Origin: Parvularculaceae bacterium
GTDB taxonomy: Bacteria > Pseudomonadota > Alphaproteobacteria > Caulobacterales > Parvularculaceae
Reading direction: 5' to 3'
Assembly (NCBI GenBank): GCA_020446945.1
Contig: JAGRDS010000014.1
Span: 2,769-66,768 of the forward strand
DNA: 64,000 nucleotides
The notes under the pieces were generated by a model. That model worked only from the letters and a program-made list of their open reading frames with translations, did no database searches and was not told where the DNA came from. How positions within the stretch are numbered: the first letter of the stretch is position 1; every line of letters starts with the position of its first letter. Of this stretch, positions 25,245 to 34,345 are shown piece by piece. The translations under genes and the position numbers were made by a program.

Positions 25245-26635
25245 TGTATATATCGACACGCGGGCGCGCGGCGCCGGCCGGATTTTGCGACGTTCTCCTG
25301 AGCGGCCTCGCGCCAGACGGCGGCCTTTACCTGCCGGCCGAATGGCCTCGCCTTTCGGGCGAAGAGATCGCGCGCATTTCGAGGCTCGAATTTTGCGACG
25401 CGGCGGCGGAAATCCTCGCCTGTTTCGCCGGGAAGGAAATCTCCGCGTCTTTGCTTCGCGAAATGGCGATCGCCGCCTATGCGCCGTTCGATGCGCCTGA
25501 AATCACGCCGCTGCGCCGGCTTGGCGGCGACGATTATCTGCTCGAACTTTTTCACGGTCCGACGCTCGCCTTCAAGGATGTCGCGATGCGCCTGCTGGCG
25601 CAGCTTTACGACTGGGCGCTTGAAGGCGCAGCGAAAGGCAAAACGATTATCGGCGCCACATCCGGGGATACCGGCGGCGCCGCCATCGCCGCGTTCGCCG
25701 GATCGGAAAAATCCGAAGTATTCATGCTGCATCCGAAAGGAAAAATTTCGCATGTCCAGCGGCGGATGATGACGACGATCGACGCTGACAATATCGTCAA
25801 CATCGCAGTCGAGGGAACGTTCGACGATTGCCAGCGCATCGTCAAAAACCTGTTCGCGGACGCCAGCCTGAATGCCAAAGTCGATCTTGGCGGCGTCAAT
25901 TCGATCAACTGGGTCCGCCTTGCGATTCAGACGGTGTACTATTTTACGGCGTCCGGCGCCCTCGATTCGCCGGCCTCTTTCGTCGTGCCGACGGGCAATT
26001 TCGGCGACGTTTTCGCCGGATATGTCGCAAAACGCATGGGGCTTCCCGTCAACATGCTTTGCGTCGCGGTCAACGAGAACGACATCATGCGCCGCGTCAT
26101 CCGGTCCGGCGTCTACAGACCGGCGAGCGCGCGCCAGACCTCTTCGCCTTCGATGGACATTCAGGTCGCCTCGAATTTCGAGCGCCTTTTGTTCGACGCC
26201 TGCGAGCGGGATGCGCACGCGCTTTGCGCTTTGATGAGCGCTTTTGAAAAAGACGGAGAAATGACGCTCGGCGCCGCGGCCGCCGAAAAGATTGCGGAAG
26301 AATTCGCAGCCGAGCGGGCCGATGAAAGCGAAGTGGCCGGGAAAATCCGCGCGCTTTACGAGGCGAGCGGAATGCTTGTCGATCCGCATACGGCTGTCGG
26401 TCTCGTCGCGCTTGATAAATTGCGCGCCGCGCGCGCCGTCAGCGGCAAAGCGATCGCACTTGCGACTGCGCATCCGGCGAAGTTTCCCGAAGCGGTCGAA
26501 AAAGCCTGCGGCGTTACGCCTGCGCTGCCTGAACGTTTCAAAGATCTTCACGCCAGGGCCGAGACGCTGATCGAGGCGCCGGCGGACGCCGCATCGGTCC
26601 GCGATATCGTCCTTTCCCGAAGCCGCTTTGTTTGA
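25241..26635 (+). CDS. thrC: Threonine synthase
   Basis: A 464-residue PLP enzyme of the longer bacterial/yeast class. PLP lysine Lys112 lies in HGPTLAFKDVAMRL, the phosphate loop in ATSGDTGGAAIAAF near residues 142-155, and VPTGNFGDVFAGYVAKRMG near 248-266. It converts O-phosphohomoserine to threonine. It overlaps the preceding propeller gene by 4 bases and is followed by the M16 peptidase 12 bases later. thrC-M16-GNAT is a familiar alphaproteobacterial gene order. Confidence 0.97.
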   Translation: MMYISTRGRAAPAGFCDVLLSGLAPDGGLYLPAEWPRLSGEEIARISRLEFCDAAAEILACFAGKEISASLLREMAIAAYAPFDAPEITPLRRLGGDDYLLELFHGPTLAFKDVAMRLLAQLYDWALEGAAKGKTIIGATSGDTGGAAIAAFAGSEKSEVFMLHPKGKISHVQRRMMTTIDADNIVNIAVEGTFDDCQRIVKNLFADASLNAKVDLGGVNSINWVRLAIQTVYYFTASGALDSPASFVVPTGNFGDVFAGYVAKRMGLPVNMLCVAVNENDIMRRVIRSGVYRPASARQTSSPSMDIQVASNFERLLFDACERDAHALCALMSAFEKDGEMTLGAAAAEKIAEEFAAERADESEVAGKIRALYEASGMLVDPHTAVGLVALDKLRAARAVSGKAIALATAHPAKFPEAVEKACGVTPALPERFKDLHARAETLIEAPADAASVRDIVLSRSRFV

Positions 26636-26647
26636 GAACGTAAAAAC

Positions 26648-27898
26648 ATGGCCGAACTGATTACTCTTAAAAACGGCGTGCGGGTCTATGTCGATCCAAT
26701 GACGGGGCTTGAAAGCGCGGCGATCGGCGTTTGGGCGCGCGCGGGCGCCATTGATGAGACGGCGGAGGAAAACGGCGTCGCGCATCTGCTGGAGCATATG
26801 GCGTTCAAGGGGACGACGACCCGTTCGGCGCGCGCGATCGCCGAGGAAATCGAGAATGTCGGCGGTTACCTGAACGCCAGCACCGGCTACTCCAAAACAG
26901 GATATTACGCGCGCGTCCTGAAGGCGCACATTCCGCTCGGTCTTGAAATACTCGCCGATATCCTGACTTCGCCGCTTTTCGATGAGGGCGAACTCGAAAA
27001 GGAACGCGAAGTCGTTATTCAGGAAATCGGCGAGGCGGCGGACACGCCGGACGATGTCGTCATGGAATCGATCCAGAGCCTTTGCTTCGGCGATCACGCT
27101 CTGGGCCGGCCGATTCTCGGGACGGTCGATACCGTCCAATCGCATACGAGCGAGCGTTTGAAAGCGTTCATGACGCGCCATTACGCGCCGCAGGATATGG
27201 TCGTCGCTGTGTCGGGCGCGGTCGAAACCGAAAGCTTCGTCCGCCTCGCCGAAGAACTGTTCGGCGCGCGTTCGGCGGTTGACCGCAATGCGCGCAGCGT
27301 TGCGCCGGCTTATTCCGGCGGCGCGCGCCATGACGGCCGCGATATCGAACAAACGCATATCGCGCTCGCCTTTCCAGGCGTCAGCGTCAGGGATGATGAC
27401 TATTTCGCGACGCGGATTTTCTCGGAATGTCTCGGCGGCGGAATGTCATCGCGCATATTTCAGTCCGTCCGCGAAGAACGCGGTCTCGCCTATTCCGTTT
27501 ATTCCTATTCGGACAGTTTCGAAGATGCGGGCGCGGTCGGGGCGTATGTCGGCGCGGATGCGCGCAATGCGGCCGAGGCGATCGGTCTTATCCGCGCAGA
27601 GATCGAGAATCTTTCGCGCGCGCCGACTGATACGGAAATCAATCGCGCGCGCGCAATGATGAAGGCGACGATGCTGATGGGGCTGGAGAACCCGGCGTCG
27701 CGCGCGGAAATGGCGGTCGGGCAACTATTCGCGCATGGGCGCCTGCTGCCGACGACGGAAATCAGCGATCGCCTCGATGAGGTTTCGGCTGACGATATTC
27801 GCCGCATCGCCGCGAAAACGCTCGCTTCCTTGAACCCGTCCCTGGCCGTCGTCGGCCCGGCGGACTTTGAAACGGTCCGAAAGGCTTTGAACGGCTGA
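26648..27898 (+). CDS. M16-family zinc peptidase (mitochondrial-processing-peptidase-like)
   Basis: A 416-residue protein with the inverted zinc motif H46-LL-E49-H50 in GVAHLLEHMAFKGT. A glutamate-rich helix ELEKEREVVIQEI near residue 118 supplies the third ligand. The second half-domain contains VREERGLAYSVYSY, as in processing peptidases. It is a single-chain, active member without a signal peptide, so probably cytoplasmic. Family members degrade small peptides; the native substrate is unknown. Confidence 0.95.
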   Translation: MAELITLKNGVRVYVDPMTGLESAAIGVWARAGAIDETAEENGVAHLLEHMAFKGTTTRSARAIAEEIENVGGYLNASTGYSKTGYYARVLKAHIPLGLEILADILTSPLFDEGELEKEREVVIQEIGEAADTPDDVVMESIQSLCFGDHALGRPILGTVDTVQSHTSERLKAFMTRHYAPQDMVVAVSGAVETESFVRLAEELFGARSAVDRNARSVAPAYSGGARHDGRDIEQTHIALAFPGVSVRDDDYFATRIFSECLGGGMSSRIFQSVREERGLAYSVYSYSDSFEDAGAVGAYVGADARNAAEAIGLIRAEIENLSRAPTDTEINRARAMMKATMLMGLENPASRAEMAVGQLFAHGRLLPTTEISDRLDEVSADDIRRIAAKTLASLNPSLAVVGPADFETVRKALNG

Positions 27899-27938
27899 CG
27901 CGCTTTGTTATCGCTTCACCGTCTTCAACGGTTCGTCG

Positions 27939-28541
27939 ATGCTGAATTTCGACTTTGTCAAAGCGGCGCCGAAACAGCCGGTTCTGGAACGCGGCGAAGT
28001 GATGTTGCGCGCGCCCCAGCTCGGCGACTTCGAGGCGTGGGCGGCGCTGCGCGAGGAGAGCCGGGCGCATCTGACGCGCTGGGAGCCTGACTGGACCGCC
28101 CGGGAAGCCGAGAGCGAAGCCTATCGCACCCGCCTGCGGTTGCAGGAGCGGCTGTATCGCGCGGGCGCGGCGGTGTCATTTTTTGTATGCCGCAAGGATG
28201 ACAACCGGCTGATCGGCGGCGTCACCCTGTCGGATATTCGCCGGCATACAGCGCAATCGGCGGTCATCGGCTATTGGATCGGCGCGCCCTATCTGCGCCG
28301 GGGCTATGGCGGCGACGCCGTTGCGGCCACCGTCGAATTCGCCCTCGTTGAAAGCGGGTTCAACCGCGTTGAGGCGGCGTGTCAGCCCGGAAATACGGCC
28401 TCACTCGCCCTGTTGCGAAAACTCGGCTTCAGGGAAGAGGGACTGGCGCGCGACTATCTTCATATAAACGGCGCCTGGCGCGATCATGCGCTATATTCCC
28501 TGATCGCGCGCGATTATTGCGGCGCACCACAGCCGATCTAG
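27939..28541 (+). CDS. RimJ/RimL-type GNAT N-acetyltransferase
   Basis: A 200-residue acetyltransferase. The acetyl-CoA loop motif lies in LRRGYGGDAVAATVEFAL near residues 125-142, after IGGVTLSDIRRHTAQSAVIGYW. The conserved NRVEAACQPGNTASLALLRKLGF block follows in two parts. It resembles enzymes acetylating N-termini of ribosomal proteins (RimJ). It probably belongs to the thrC transcript, with a 40-base gap. The target is not deducible. Confidence 0.9.
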   Translation: MLNFDFVKAAPKQPVLERGEVMLRAPQLGDFEAWAALREESRAHLTRWEPDWTAREAESEAYRTRLRLQERLYRAGAAVSFFVCRKDDNRLIGGVTLSDIRRHTAQSAVIGYWIGAPYLRRGYGGDAVAATVEFALVESGFNRVEAACQPGNTASLALLRKLGFREEGLARDYLHINGAWRDHALYSLIARDYCGAPQPI

Positions 28542-28660
28542 CGATTAACCACGAAAATTGATGCGTTTGGTCGCACCGGCTCTTGCAAATGTAAGCATCT
28601 GCCAAGACTATCGCTGCGGGCTTTGCATCGCCGTGTCTCAGGCAAAGGGGCGGCGCTGGT

Positions 28661-30898
28661 ATGGTATCGCGGGGGGTAAGCGGGGCGTTGATGTACGTAG
28701 GGGTCGCGGCAGGCGCGCAGGCAGGCGTAGAAATCTCGAAATCTATCGGCGCCTTCGGTCTTGGGACCGGAATCATTCTGGGCGCGATGATCGTCGGTGC
28801 GGCTTTTCTTGTCGGAATGGCCGTTTTGAAGCGGAGCGCAGCCGCGATTTGCGGCTTCGTCCTTCTGGCGTTCGCCATGGCGGTTCAAGCGATCTGGCTT
28901 GGGCTCGTTCCCGCGCCCGGCGAAAACCTGATGCTGCTGCTGCTTGGCCTTCTCGCCGCTTCAGCGCTCATCTTTCTGTCTTCGACGATCGCCATGGTCG
29001 GCCGAAACCAGTTGCTCGGCGGGCTCGTTTTCGCCGCAGCGCTTTCAATGGCCGGCATCGGCGTCATCAACGCGATACTTGCCGGCGAGGCGTCAGGTTT
29101 ATTGAAGACCGGGCTTGGCGCCGTCGCCGCGACCGCGATCGGATTGTCCGCGCTGGCCGGCATGAGGGGGGACGTTGCGGCGAAACTGATATTGCCGGGC
29201 GCCGCGCTCGCCGGTCTCGCGCCGCTCCTGTTAGGCGTCATCGGCGCCGGATCGCCTTTGGCCCTGGTTCCGCACGCCCTGTTCGCGGTCGGCGTTCTGA
29301 CCGCGAGCCTCGTCGCGCTCGGCGAATTCGGGAGTTCGCAATCTGCGGTTTTTACGCGCAGCGATGCGGCCGCGGGTTCTTTCGCGGGCGGGCCGGATGA
29401 AGTTTCTCCGCGTACGGCCTATTCCGCCGAGCAGGCGCTTCGCGTTTCCGAAAACCAGCTCGCCGAAGTCCTCGATTTCGCCGGCGTCGCCGTTTGGGAC
29501 TGGAACCGTCAGGGCAGCCATCAGACAGGATCGTTCGCCGCACGTCTCGGCGCCGATTGCGACGGCGCCTTTTCGCCGGAGATGCTGAAGGATTTCATCC
29601 ATACGAGCGACGCCAGGAGATTCGAAACACATGTTTGCGGCTCCACCGAAGGCGACGGCGGGTTTGATGAAACGATAAAGCTTCACAATGGAAAGCTCGT
29701 ACGCATGCGCGGCGCGCGCGCAGTCGATAATAACGGCGCGCTTGAGCGCATCGTCGTCTTTCTCGAAACGGCGAGCGCAAGCACGGCCAATACCGGCGTT
29801 GGAAGCGATGCGCTGAAACGCGCCGCAGCGTCGCTGACGAGCGCCGCCGCCGCCGCCGCCTCAATGTCGAGCGCGGCGTCCGCCGAGGGCGCGCCTTCGG
29901 ACGGCGCGGAGAAAAAGGCCTGGCCCGCCGCGACATTCGCGCCGTCCCGCAGCGAGGAACCGGCGCCGACCTTGAGCGAGGAGATCGCCGCCGCACTGGA
30001 CCGCTCCGAACTCGCCGCCGCGTTCCAGCCGGTTGTTTGCCTTGAAACCGGAAAGGCCTGCGGGGCCGAATCCCTGTTGCGCTGGCCCAAAGCAGCCTCG
30101 CAGGCGAGCAAAGCCGCACCGACCGAAGAAATCGTTCGCCTGGCGCAGGAAGCGGGAAAGGGACGCGCGCTGGCGACATTCATGCTGACGGCGACGGCGA
30201 ACCAGATCGCGGAAAAGATTGCGGCCGGCGAGACTGAATTCTTCGGCGCCTTCAATGTCTCGCTTTCGCAGGTGCGCGAGGATGGGTTCATCGACGACGT
30301 AAAAAAGGCGATATCAGACCGCAAACTGCCGAAGGGCGCGCTCGTGCTTGAGCTGACGGAAGCCGAGCGCCTGAACGACACGCCGAAAATCAACGACCTC
30401 TTCAAAAAGTTGCGCGCGGCGGGCGCTGCGCTCGCCTATGACGATTTCGGCGCCGGATATTCCTCGCTGTCGAACCTTCACAGGTATGATTTCGACTATC
30501 TGAAGATCGACAAGTCTTTCATCGACGACATCGTCGCCAATGGCGGGAAGAAAAAGATCGTCGCCGCGCTGGCGCGTCTCGGCCGCGACTTCAACATGAC
30601 GGTCATCGCCGAGGGCGTTGAAACGAAAGAGGCCGCCGAGGTCGCGAAAACGATCGGCTGCAAAATGGGGCAGGGGTATTATCTCGGCGCGCCTTCCATT
30701 TTCGAAGCCGAGGTCACGATCGAGAATCCGGTGGCGCAATCAGATCGGGAGCCGGAAGCGCGCGCTGCGGCGGACGATCAACCGGCGGACGGCGCGCCCG
30801 AACAGGACGGGGACGTGCTGGTTCTGGGGCATACCGACAAGGCGCCGAGGCGTTCGCGGCTTTTCAGGCGCCGGCCCTTTTCAGTCGCCGGGCGCTAG
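28661..30898 (+). CDS. Membrane EAL-domain c-di-GMP phosphodiesterase with PAS-like domain
   Basis: A 745-residue protein. Residues about 30-220 hold seven or so transmembrane helices with no recognised sensor name. Residues about 258-372 are PAS-like (VSENQLAEVLDFAGVAVWDW). An Ala/Ser-rich linker follows to about 435, then the EAL domain. The signature reads E470-S-L, with the catalytic positions Asn532, Glu564, Asp594-Asp595, Lys615, Glu651 and Gln671 all present, so activity is expected despite the Ala-to-Ser change. There is no GGDEF domain. It should hydrolyse c-di-GMP in response to a membrane signal. The 120-base leader contains no clear promoter. Confidence 0.9.
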   Translation: MVSRGVSGALMYVGVAAGAQAGVEISKSIGAFGLGTGIILGAMIVGAAFLVGMAVLKRSAAAICGFVLLAFAMAVQAIWLGLVPAPGENLMLLLLGLLAASALIFLSSTIAMVGRNQLLGGLVFAAALSMAGIGVINAILAGEASGLLKTGLGAVAATAIGLSALAGMRGDVAAKLILPGAALAGLAPLLLGVIGAGSPLALVPHALFAVGVLTASLVALGEFGSSQSAVFTRSDAAAGSFAGGPDEVSPRTAYSAEQALRVSENQLAEVLDFAGVAVWDWNRQGSHQTGSFAARLGADCDGAFSPEMLKDFIHTSDARRFETHVCGSTEGDGGFDETIKLHNGKLVRMRGARAVDNNGALERIVVFLETASASTANTGVGSDALKRAAASLTSAAAAAASMSSAASAEGAPSDGAEKKAWPAATFAPSRSEEPAPTLSEEIAAALDRSELAAAFQPVVCLETGKACGAESLLRWPKAASQASKAAPTEEIVRLAQEAGKGRALATFMLTATANQIAEKIAAGETEFFGAFNVSLSQVREDGFIDDVKKAISDRKLPKGALVLELTEAERLNDTPKINDLFKKLRAAGAALAYDDFGAGYSSLSNLHRYDFDYLKIDKSFIDDIVANGGKKKIVAALARLGRDFNMTVIAEGVETKEAAEVAKTIGCKMGQGYYLGAPSIFEAEVTIENPVAQSDREPEARAAADDQPADGAPEQDGDVLVLGHTDKAPRRSRLFRRRPFSVAGR

Positions 30899-31542
30899 TT
30901 AAGCGGCGCATCGTCGGGCCGCGAATTCGACCATTCGGGCGAGAACATCGCGCTTGTAACGCCGAGGCTCTTTAGCGCAGCGCTCCACAAATCGGTTTTT
31001 TCCGCGCCGAATATCAGGCCGGCGTCCGCATTTGAATGGCACCAGGCGTTGACGGCGATCTCGCTTTCAAGCTGGCCGGGCCCCCAGCCGGCGTGCCCGA
31101 TCGTCAGTAGGTATTTCGCCGGCGCATCGCGGCCGGGCTGATTGCCGCCGATATCGACGAGAATCTCCTTCGAAGCCGTCACGCCGATCTCGCCGCCGAC
31201 GGGCATGGTCTGCGACGATTGATAATCTAGCGTGTGAATGACGAGGCCGCGATCCGTCTGCATCGGACCGCCATAGAAAACGGGGTCGCCGCCAGCGCCT
31301 TGCCGGGGATCGATATCGAGCTGTTCGAGGAGGTCGCCAAGTTCGATATCCGCGAGCGGTTTGTTGATGACGACGCCCATGGCGTGATCGGCGTCATGCG
31401 AGACCATCAGGATAACGGATCGCTCGAACCGCGGATCCGTCATATTCGGCATTGCGATCAATAATTTGCCGGTGAGAAAATCCTGCCGCGGCGCGGATTT
31501 TCTTCGCCTTTTCGCCGGCTGTTTTTTCCGGGGCTCGGACAT
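30895..31542 (-). CDS. YqgE/AlgH-family protein (UPF0301)
   Basis: Start taken at the ATG at 31542 (MSEPRKKQPAKRRRKS); earlier in-frame starts would add an unconserved arginine-rich stretch reaching the peroxiredoxin. The 215-residue product has the family core FLTGKLLIAMPNMTDPRFER, VVINKPL, FYGGPMQTDRG and the C-terminal IGHAGWGPGQLESEI. The family is widespread and structurally known but functionally unclear. Its stop overlaps that of the EAL gene tail to tail by four bases. Confidence 0.9.
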   Translation of the reverse strand: MSEPRKKQPAKRRRKSAPRQDFLTGKLLIAMPNMTDPRFERSVILMVSHDADHAMGVVINKPLADIELGDLLEQLDIDPRQGAGGDPVFYGGPMQTDRGLVIHTLDYQSSQTMPVGGEIGVTASKEILVDIGGNQPGRDAPAKYLLTIGHAGWGPGQLESEIAVNAWCHSNADAGLIFGAEKTDLWSAALKSLGVTSAMFSPEWSNSRPDDAPLN

Positions 31543-31688
31543 AATTCGAAGATAGGCGCCGCCGCTCGCCATGGCAAGGATTCGCGCCGCGTCCATTCGC
31601 TTCCCGCGCAAGGGCTGGTAACGGCGCGCCGCATTCGTTAGAGGGCGGGGGCGAGGAATTCTCTTCCCCGGTTTTTCAGGAGGAACCC

Positions 31689-32171
31689 ATGACCGTAAAA
31701 GTTGGCGACAAAGCGCCAAATGTCGATGTGATGATTGCGACGGCGGACGGCCCGCAAAAAGCTTCGACGCAGGACTTGCTCGGCAAGGGCAAGGTTGCGC
31801 TGTTTTCGGTTCCGGGCGCGTTTACGCCGACTTGCTCGGCGCGGCACCTGCCCGGTTTCGTAGAGAAGGCCGATCAGTTGAAAGCCAAGGGCGTCGACAA
31901 GATCGTCTGCATGTCCGTCAACGACGCCTTCGTCATGAAGGCGTGGGGCGAGGCGCAAAATGCTCTCGGCAAGATTGAAATGCTCGCTGACGGCAATGGC
32001 GATTTTTCACGCGCGCTCGGCCTTACGTTTGACGGCAAGGGCTTCGGCATGGGCGAACGCGGCCAGCGTTTCGCCGCCGTGCTGGAAGACGGCGTGATCC
32101 GGCAATTGCATGTCGAGGCGCCGGGCGCCTTCGAAGTGTCGAGCGCCGAATACATGCTTTCAAAGCTTTAA
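31689..32171 (+). CDS. Peroxiredoxin (Prx5 type)
   Basis: A 160-residue thioredoxin-fold peroxidase. The peroxidatic cysteine is in the family motif PGAFTPTCSARHLPGF (residues about 43-58), followed by CMSVNDAFVMKAWG. It reduces H2O2 and alkyl hydroperoxides, using glutathione/glutaredoxin or thioredoxin as donor. A strong AGGAGG ribosome-binding site precedes the start. It is divergent from yqgE and converges on rnhA. Confidence 0.95.
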   Translation: MTVKVGDKAPNVDVMIATADGPQKASTQDLLGKGKVALFSVPGAFTPTCSARHLPGFVEKADQLKAKGVDKIVCMSVNDAFVMKAWGEAQNALGKIEMLADGNGDFSRALGLTFDGKGFGMGERGQRFAAVLEDGVIRQLHVEAPGAFEVSSAEYMLSKL

Positions 32172-32176
32172 ACGCT

Positions 32177-32602
32177 TCAGGCGGCGATGGATGCGAGGCC
32201 GGCGCGCGCAAGCGCGTCGGCCCTTTCATTTTCGGGGTGCCCGCTGTGCCCCTTGACCCAGCGCCATTCGACGGCGCGCCCGTCGGCCGCCTGCTCAAGC
32301 GCCAGCCATAGTTCCTTGTTCTTGACGGGCTTGCGGTCGGCCGTTCGCCAGCCATTGCGTTTCCAGCCCTTTATCCAGGTTGTGATGCCGTTCTTGACAT
32401 ACTGACTATCCGTATAAAGACGAATAGCGCCGTTCGTAGATTTCAGCGCCTCGATCGCTGCGGTAAGCTCCATCCTGTTGTTCGTCGTCGCCGCTTCGCC
32501 GCCATACATTTCGCGCCTTGAATCATTGTCGATAATCAAAACGCCCCAGCCGCCAGGTCCGGGATTGCCGGCGCAGGCGCCGTCTGTGAATGCTTCGATC
32601 AT
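32177..32602 (-). CDS. rnhA: Ribonuclease HI
   Basis: A 141-residue enzyme with all catalytic carboxylates in place: Asp in [17 protein letters not shown], Glu in [13 protein letters not shown], Asp in [12 protein letters not shown], and the terminal Asp in [10 protein letters not shown]. The basic handle [10 protein letters not shown] is present. It cuts RNA in RNA-DNA hybrids. It follows ispH by 66 bases on the same strand and may be co-transcribed with it. Confidence 0.97.
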   Translation of the reverse strand: MIEAFTDGACAGNPGPGGWGVLIIDNDSRREMYGGEAATTNNRMELTAAIEALKSTNGAIRLYTDSQYVKNGITTWIKGWKRNGWRTADRKPVKNKELWLALEQAADGRAVEWRWVKGHSGHPENERADALARAGLASIAA

Positions 32603-32668
32603 GGCGGCTCCTCAGCGCTTGTCGCGCGAATGAATATTCGCGACTGAATAGCAGCCGATGTTGATGCG

Positions 32669-33649
32669 TCAACCGGCCAGACGCGCCGGCGATTTGAAGA
32701 ATACGTCCTCGCGCGTATTTTCAATTGTCCGGATTTCAATGCGGCGTATTTCCGCAATTCTCGTCAGCAGGGTTTCAACGAGGCATTCCGGCGTGGAAGC
32801 GCCGGCGGTGACGCCGATGGCGCCGGCGCCGGCGACGACAGAAAGATCGAACGTCGCGGGGTTTTCCACAAGAACGGCCGATTTTGCGCCTGCGCGCAAT
32901 GCGGTTTCGACAAGGCGGTTTGAATTTGAAGATTGCGCCGAACCGAGGACGAAGACGCAATCGGCGCCGGCGGAGATCGACCGCGCCGCTTCCTGTCGGT
33001 TTTGCGTGGCGTAGCAGATATCCGACTTGCGCGGCGCCTCGATCGCCGGAAACCGCTTCTTTAATACGGCGGTGATTTGCGCCGCGTCGTCGAGCGACAG
33101 CGTCGTCTGCGTCACATAAGTGAGTGCGCCCGGCGGCGGCGAAAACGTTTCCGCGTCGTCGACGGTTTCGATCAGCGTCGTCGAGCCGGACGGCGCCTGA
33201 CCCATTGCGCCGATAACCTCCGGATGGTTCTTGTGGCCGATCATCAGGACATGCCGGCCCCGGGCGACGCTGCGCCGGATCTGGTGATGAACCTTGTGAA
33301 CGAGCGGGCAGGTCGCATCTATGGGGTCGATATTGCGGGCGCGCGCTTCATCGAAAGCCGCGCGCGGGGCGCCGTGGGCGGAAAATATCAGCGGCCGTCC
33401 GGGCGGGGCGTCGGCGATATCCTCGATGAACACCGCGCCCATGGATTTCAGCCTTTGCACGACATGAGCGTTGTGGACGATTTCGTGGCGCACGAATACG
33501 GGCGCGCCGAATGTGGCGAGCGCCTCCTCCACCGTTCTGACGGCGCGCTCGACGCCGGCGCAAAAGCCGCGCGGCGAGGCCAGACGGACAATTAAAGCCT
33601 CGCTCAAAGGCTCGCTCAATTCTGCGGCGGTCGAAATTGCGCCACCCAT
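32669..33649 (-). CDS. ispH: 4-hydroxy-3-methylbut-2-enyl diphosphate reductase
   Basis: A 326-residue iron-sulfur enzyme of the MEP isoprenoid pathway. The first cluster cysteine is Cys30 in SPRGFCAGVERAV. The others are in DATCPLVHKVHHQ and in the ICYATQNRQEA segment, with GSAQSSNSNRL near 245. It makes IPP and DMAPP in the last step of the pathway. The N-terminal 20 residues are slightly longer than in E. coli. It is upstream of rnhA on the same strand. Confidence 0.96.
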   Translation of the reverse strand: MGGAISTAAELSEPLSEALIVRLASPRGFCAGVERAVRTVEEALATFGAPVFVRHEIVHNAHVVQRLKSMGAVFIEDIADAPPGRPLIFSAHGAPRAAFDEARARNIDPIDATCPLVHKVHHQIRRSVARGRHVLMIGHKNHPEVIGAMGQAPSGSTTLIETVDDAETFSPPPGALTYVTQTTLSLDDAAQITAVLKKRFPAIEAPRKSDICYATQNRQEAARSISAGADCVFVLGSAQSSNSNRLVETALRAGAKSAVLVENPATFDLSVVAGAGAIGVTAGASTPECLVETLLTRIAEIRRIEIRTIENTREDVFFKSPARLAG

Positions 33650-33681
33650 TCCCCTTCTCCTTAAAGATGGCGCTCGCGCCG

Positions 33682-33710
33682 TTGCGCGCCGCCCCGCTAG
33701 CGGCTACGAG
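33682..33710 (+). promoter_or_regulatory. Candidate promoter for the lipoprotein-argS pair
   Basis: TTGCGC (33682-33687), a 17-base spacer, TACGAG (33705-33710), about 85 bases before the lipoprotein start. The -35 matches the local pattern; the -10 is weak. Confidence 0.35.
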
Positions 33711-33796
33711 ACTGGACCACCCCATCGGGGCGCGGTCAGGGCCGTTTCCGGGCATTGTTCCGGCGCTTGCGCGTCCGAATATTGAGGTTCGCTTTG

Positions 33797-34345
33797 ATGA
33801 AAAAAGAGTTAGTACTCGCATTATGCGCCGCCGTCGCCCTGGCGGGGTGCAGTTCGACGAAAGAAAAGCGCGAGGCTAATCCGGGGCTTTGCCCGAATAT
33901 CGTCGTCCTGGACGATGCGGCGCGCCTCATAGATTTTGCGGGCGATGAAACGGTCGAGAATGTGGCCTGGTCGGCCGAAATCCGCGACGTGACGCTGAGT
34001 TGCCGGTATTACGGCGAACAGCCGATTGACGCTTCGGCGACTATCTCGATCGCCTTCGGCAAGGGGCCGAAAGCCGATTCGAATGCGCATGATTTCGCGT
34101 ACTGGGTCGCCGTGACGCGGGCGAACCGCGAAGTGATCGAGAAAAAGGAATTTCTCGTCCCGGTGAAATTCGGCGACGATTCGAAAGTCGAAAGCATCAA
34201 TCACGAGATTGAAAAGATCATTATCCCGCGCAAGGACGATACCATCTCCGGGTCGAACTTCGAGGTTGTCGTCGGCCTCGTCGTCACGCCGAAGCAGGCG
34301 ATATTCAATCGCGCCGGCAAGAGCCTCAAATTCCCAGACCTTTGA
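33797..34345 (+). CDS. Uncharacterised lipoprotein
   Basis: Start at the ATG at 33797 gives a clean lipoprotein signal MKKELVLALCAAVALAGCSS, with lipidation at Cys18. The 182-residue product then shows two cysteines (GLCPNIVVLDD, LSCRYY) and a beta-rich body with FAYWVAVTRANREVIEKKEF and a final VVGLVVTPKQAIFNR segment. The pattern resembles envelope lipoproteins common next to argS in Alphaproteobacteria, but I cannot name a function. Its stop and the argS start overlap by one base (TGATG), so the two are translationally coupled. Confidence 0.8.
   Translation: MKKELVLALCAAVALAGCSSTKEKREANPGLCPNIVVLDDAARLIDFAGDETVENVAWSAEIRDVTLSCRYYGEQPIDASATISIAFGKGPKADSNAHDFAYWVAVTRANREVIEKKEFLVPVKFGDDSKVESINHEIEKIIIPRKDDTISGSNFEVVVGLVVTPKQAIFNRAGKSLKFPDL

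Noticed and set aside
25202-27358. A 718-codon open frame antisense to thrC and the M16 peptidase gene
   Set aside because: The plus-strand genes carry full catalytic motifs, while this frame has an Arg/Asp/His-rich composition typical of the complement of GC-rich coding sequence and no family motif.
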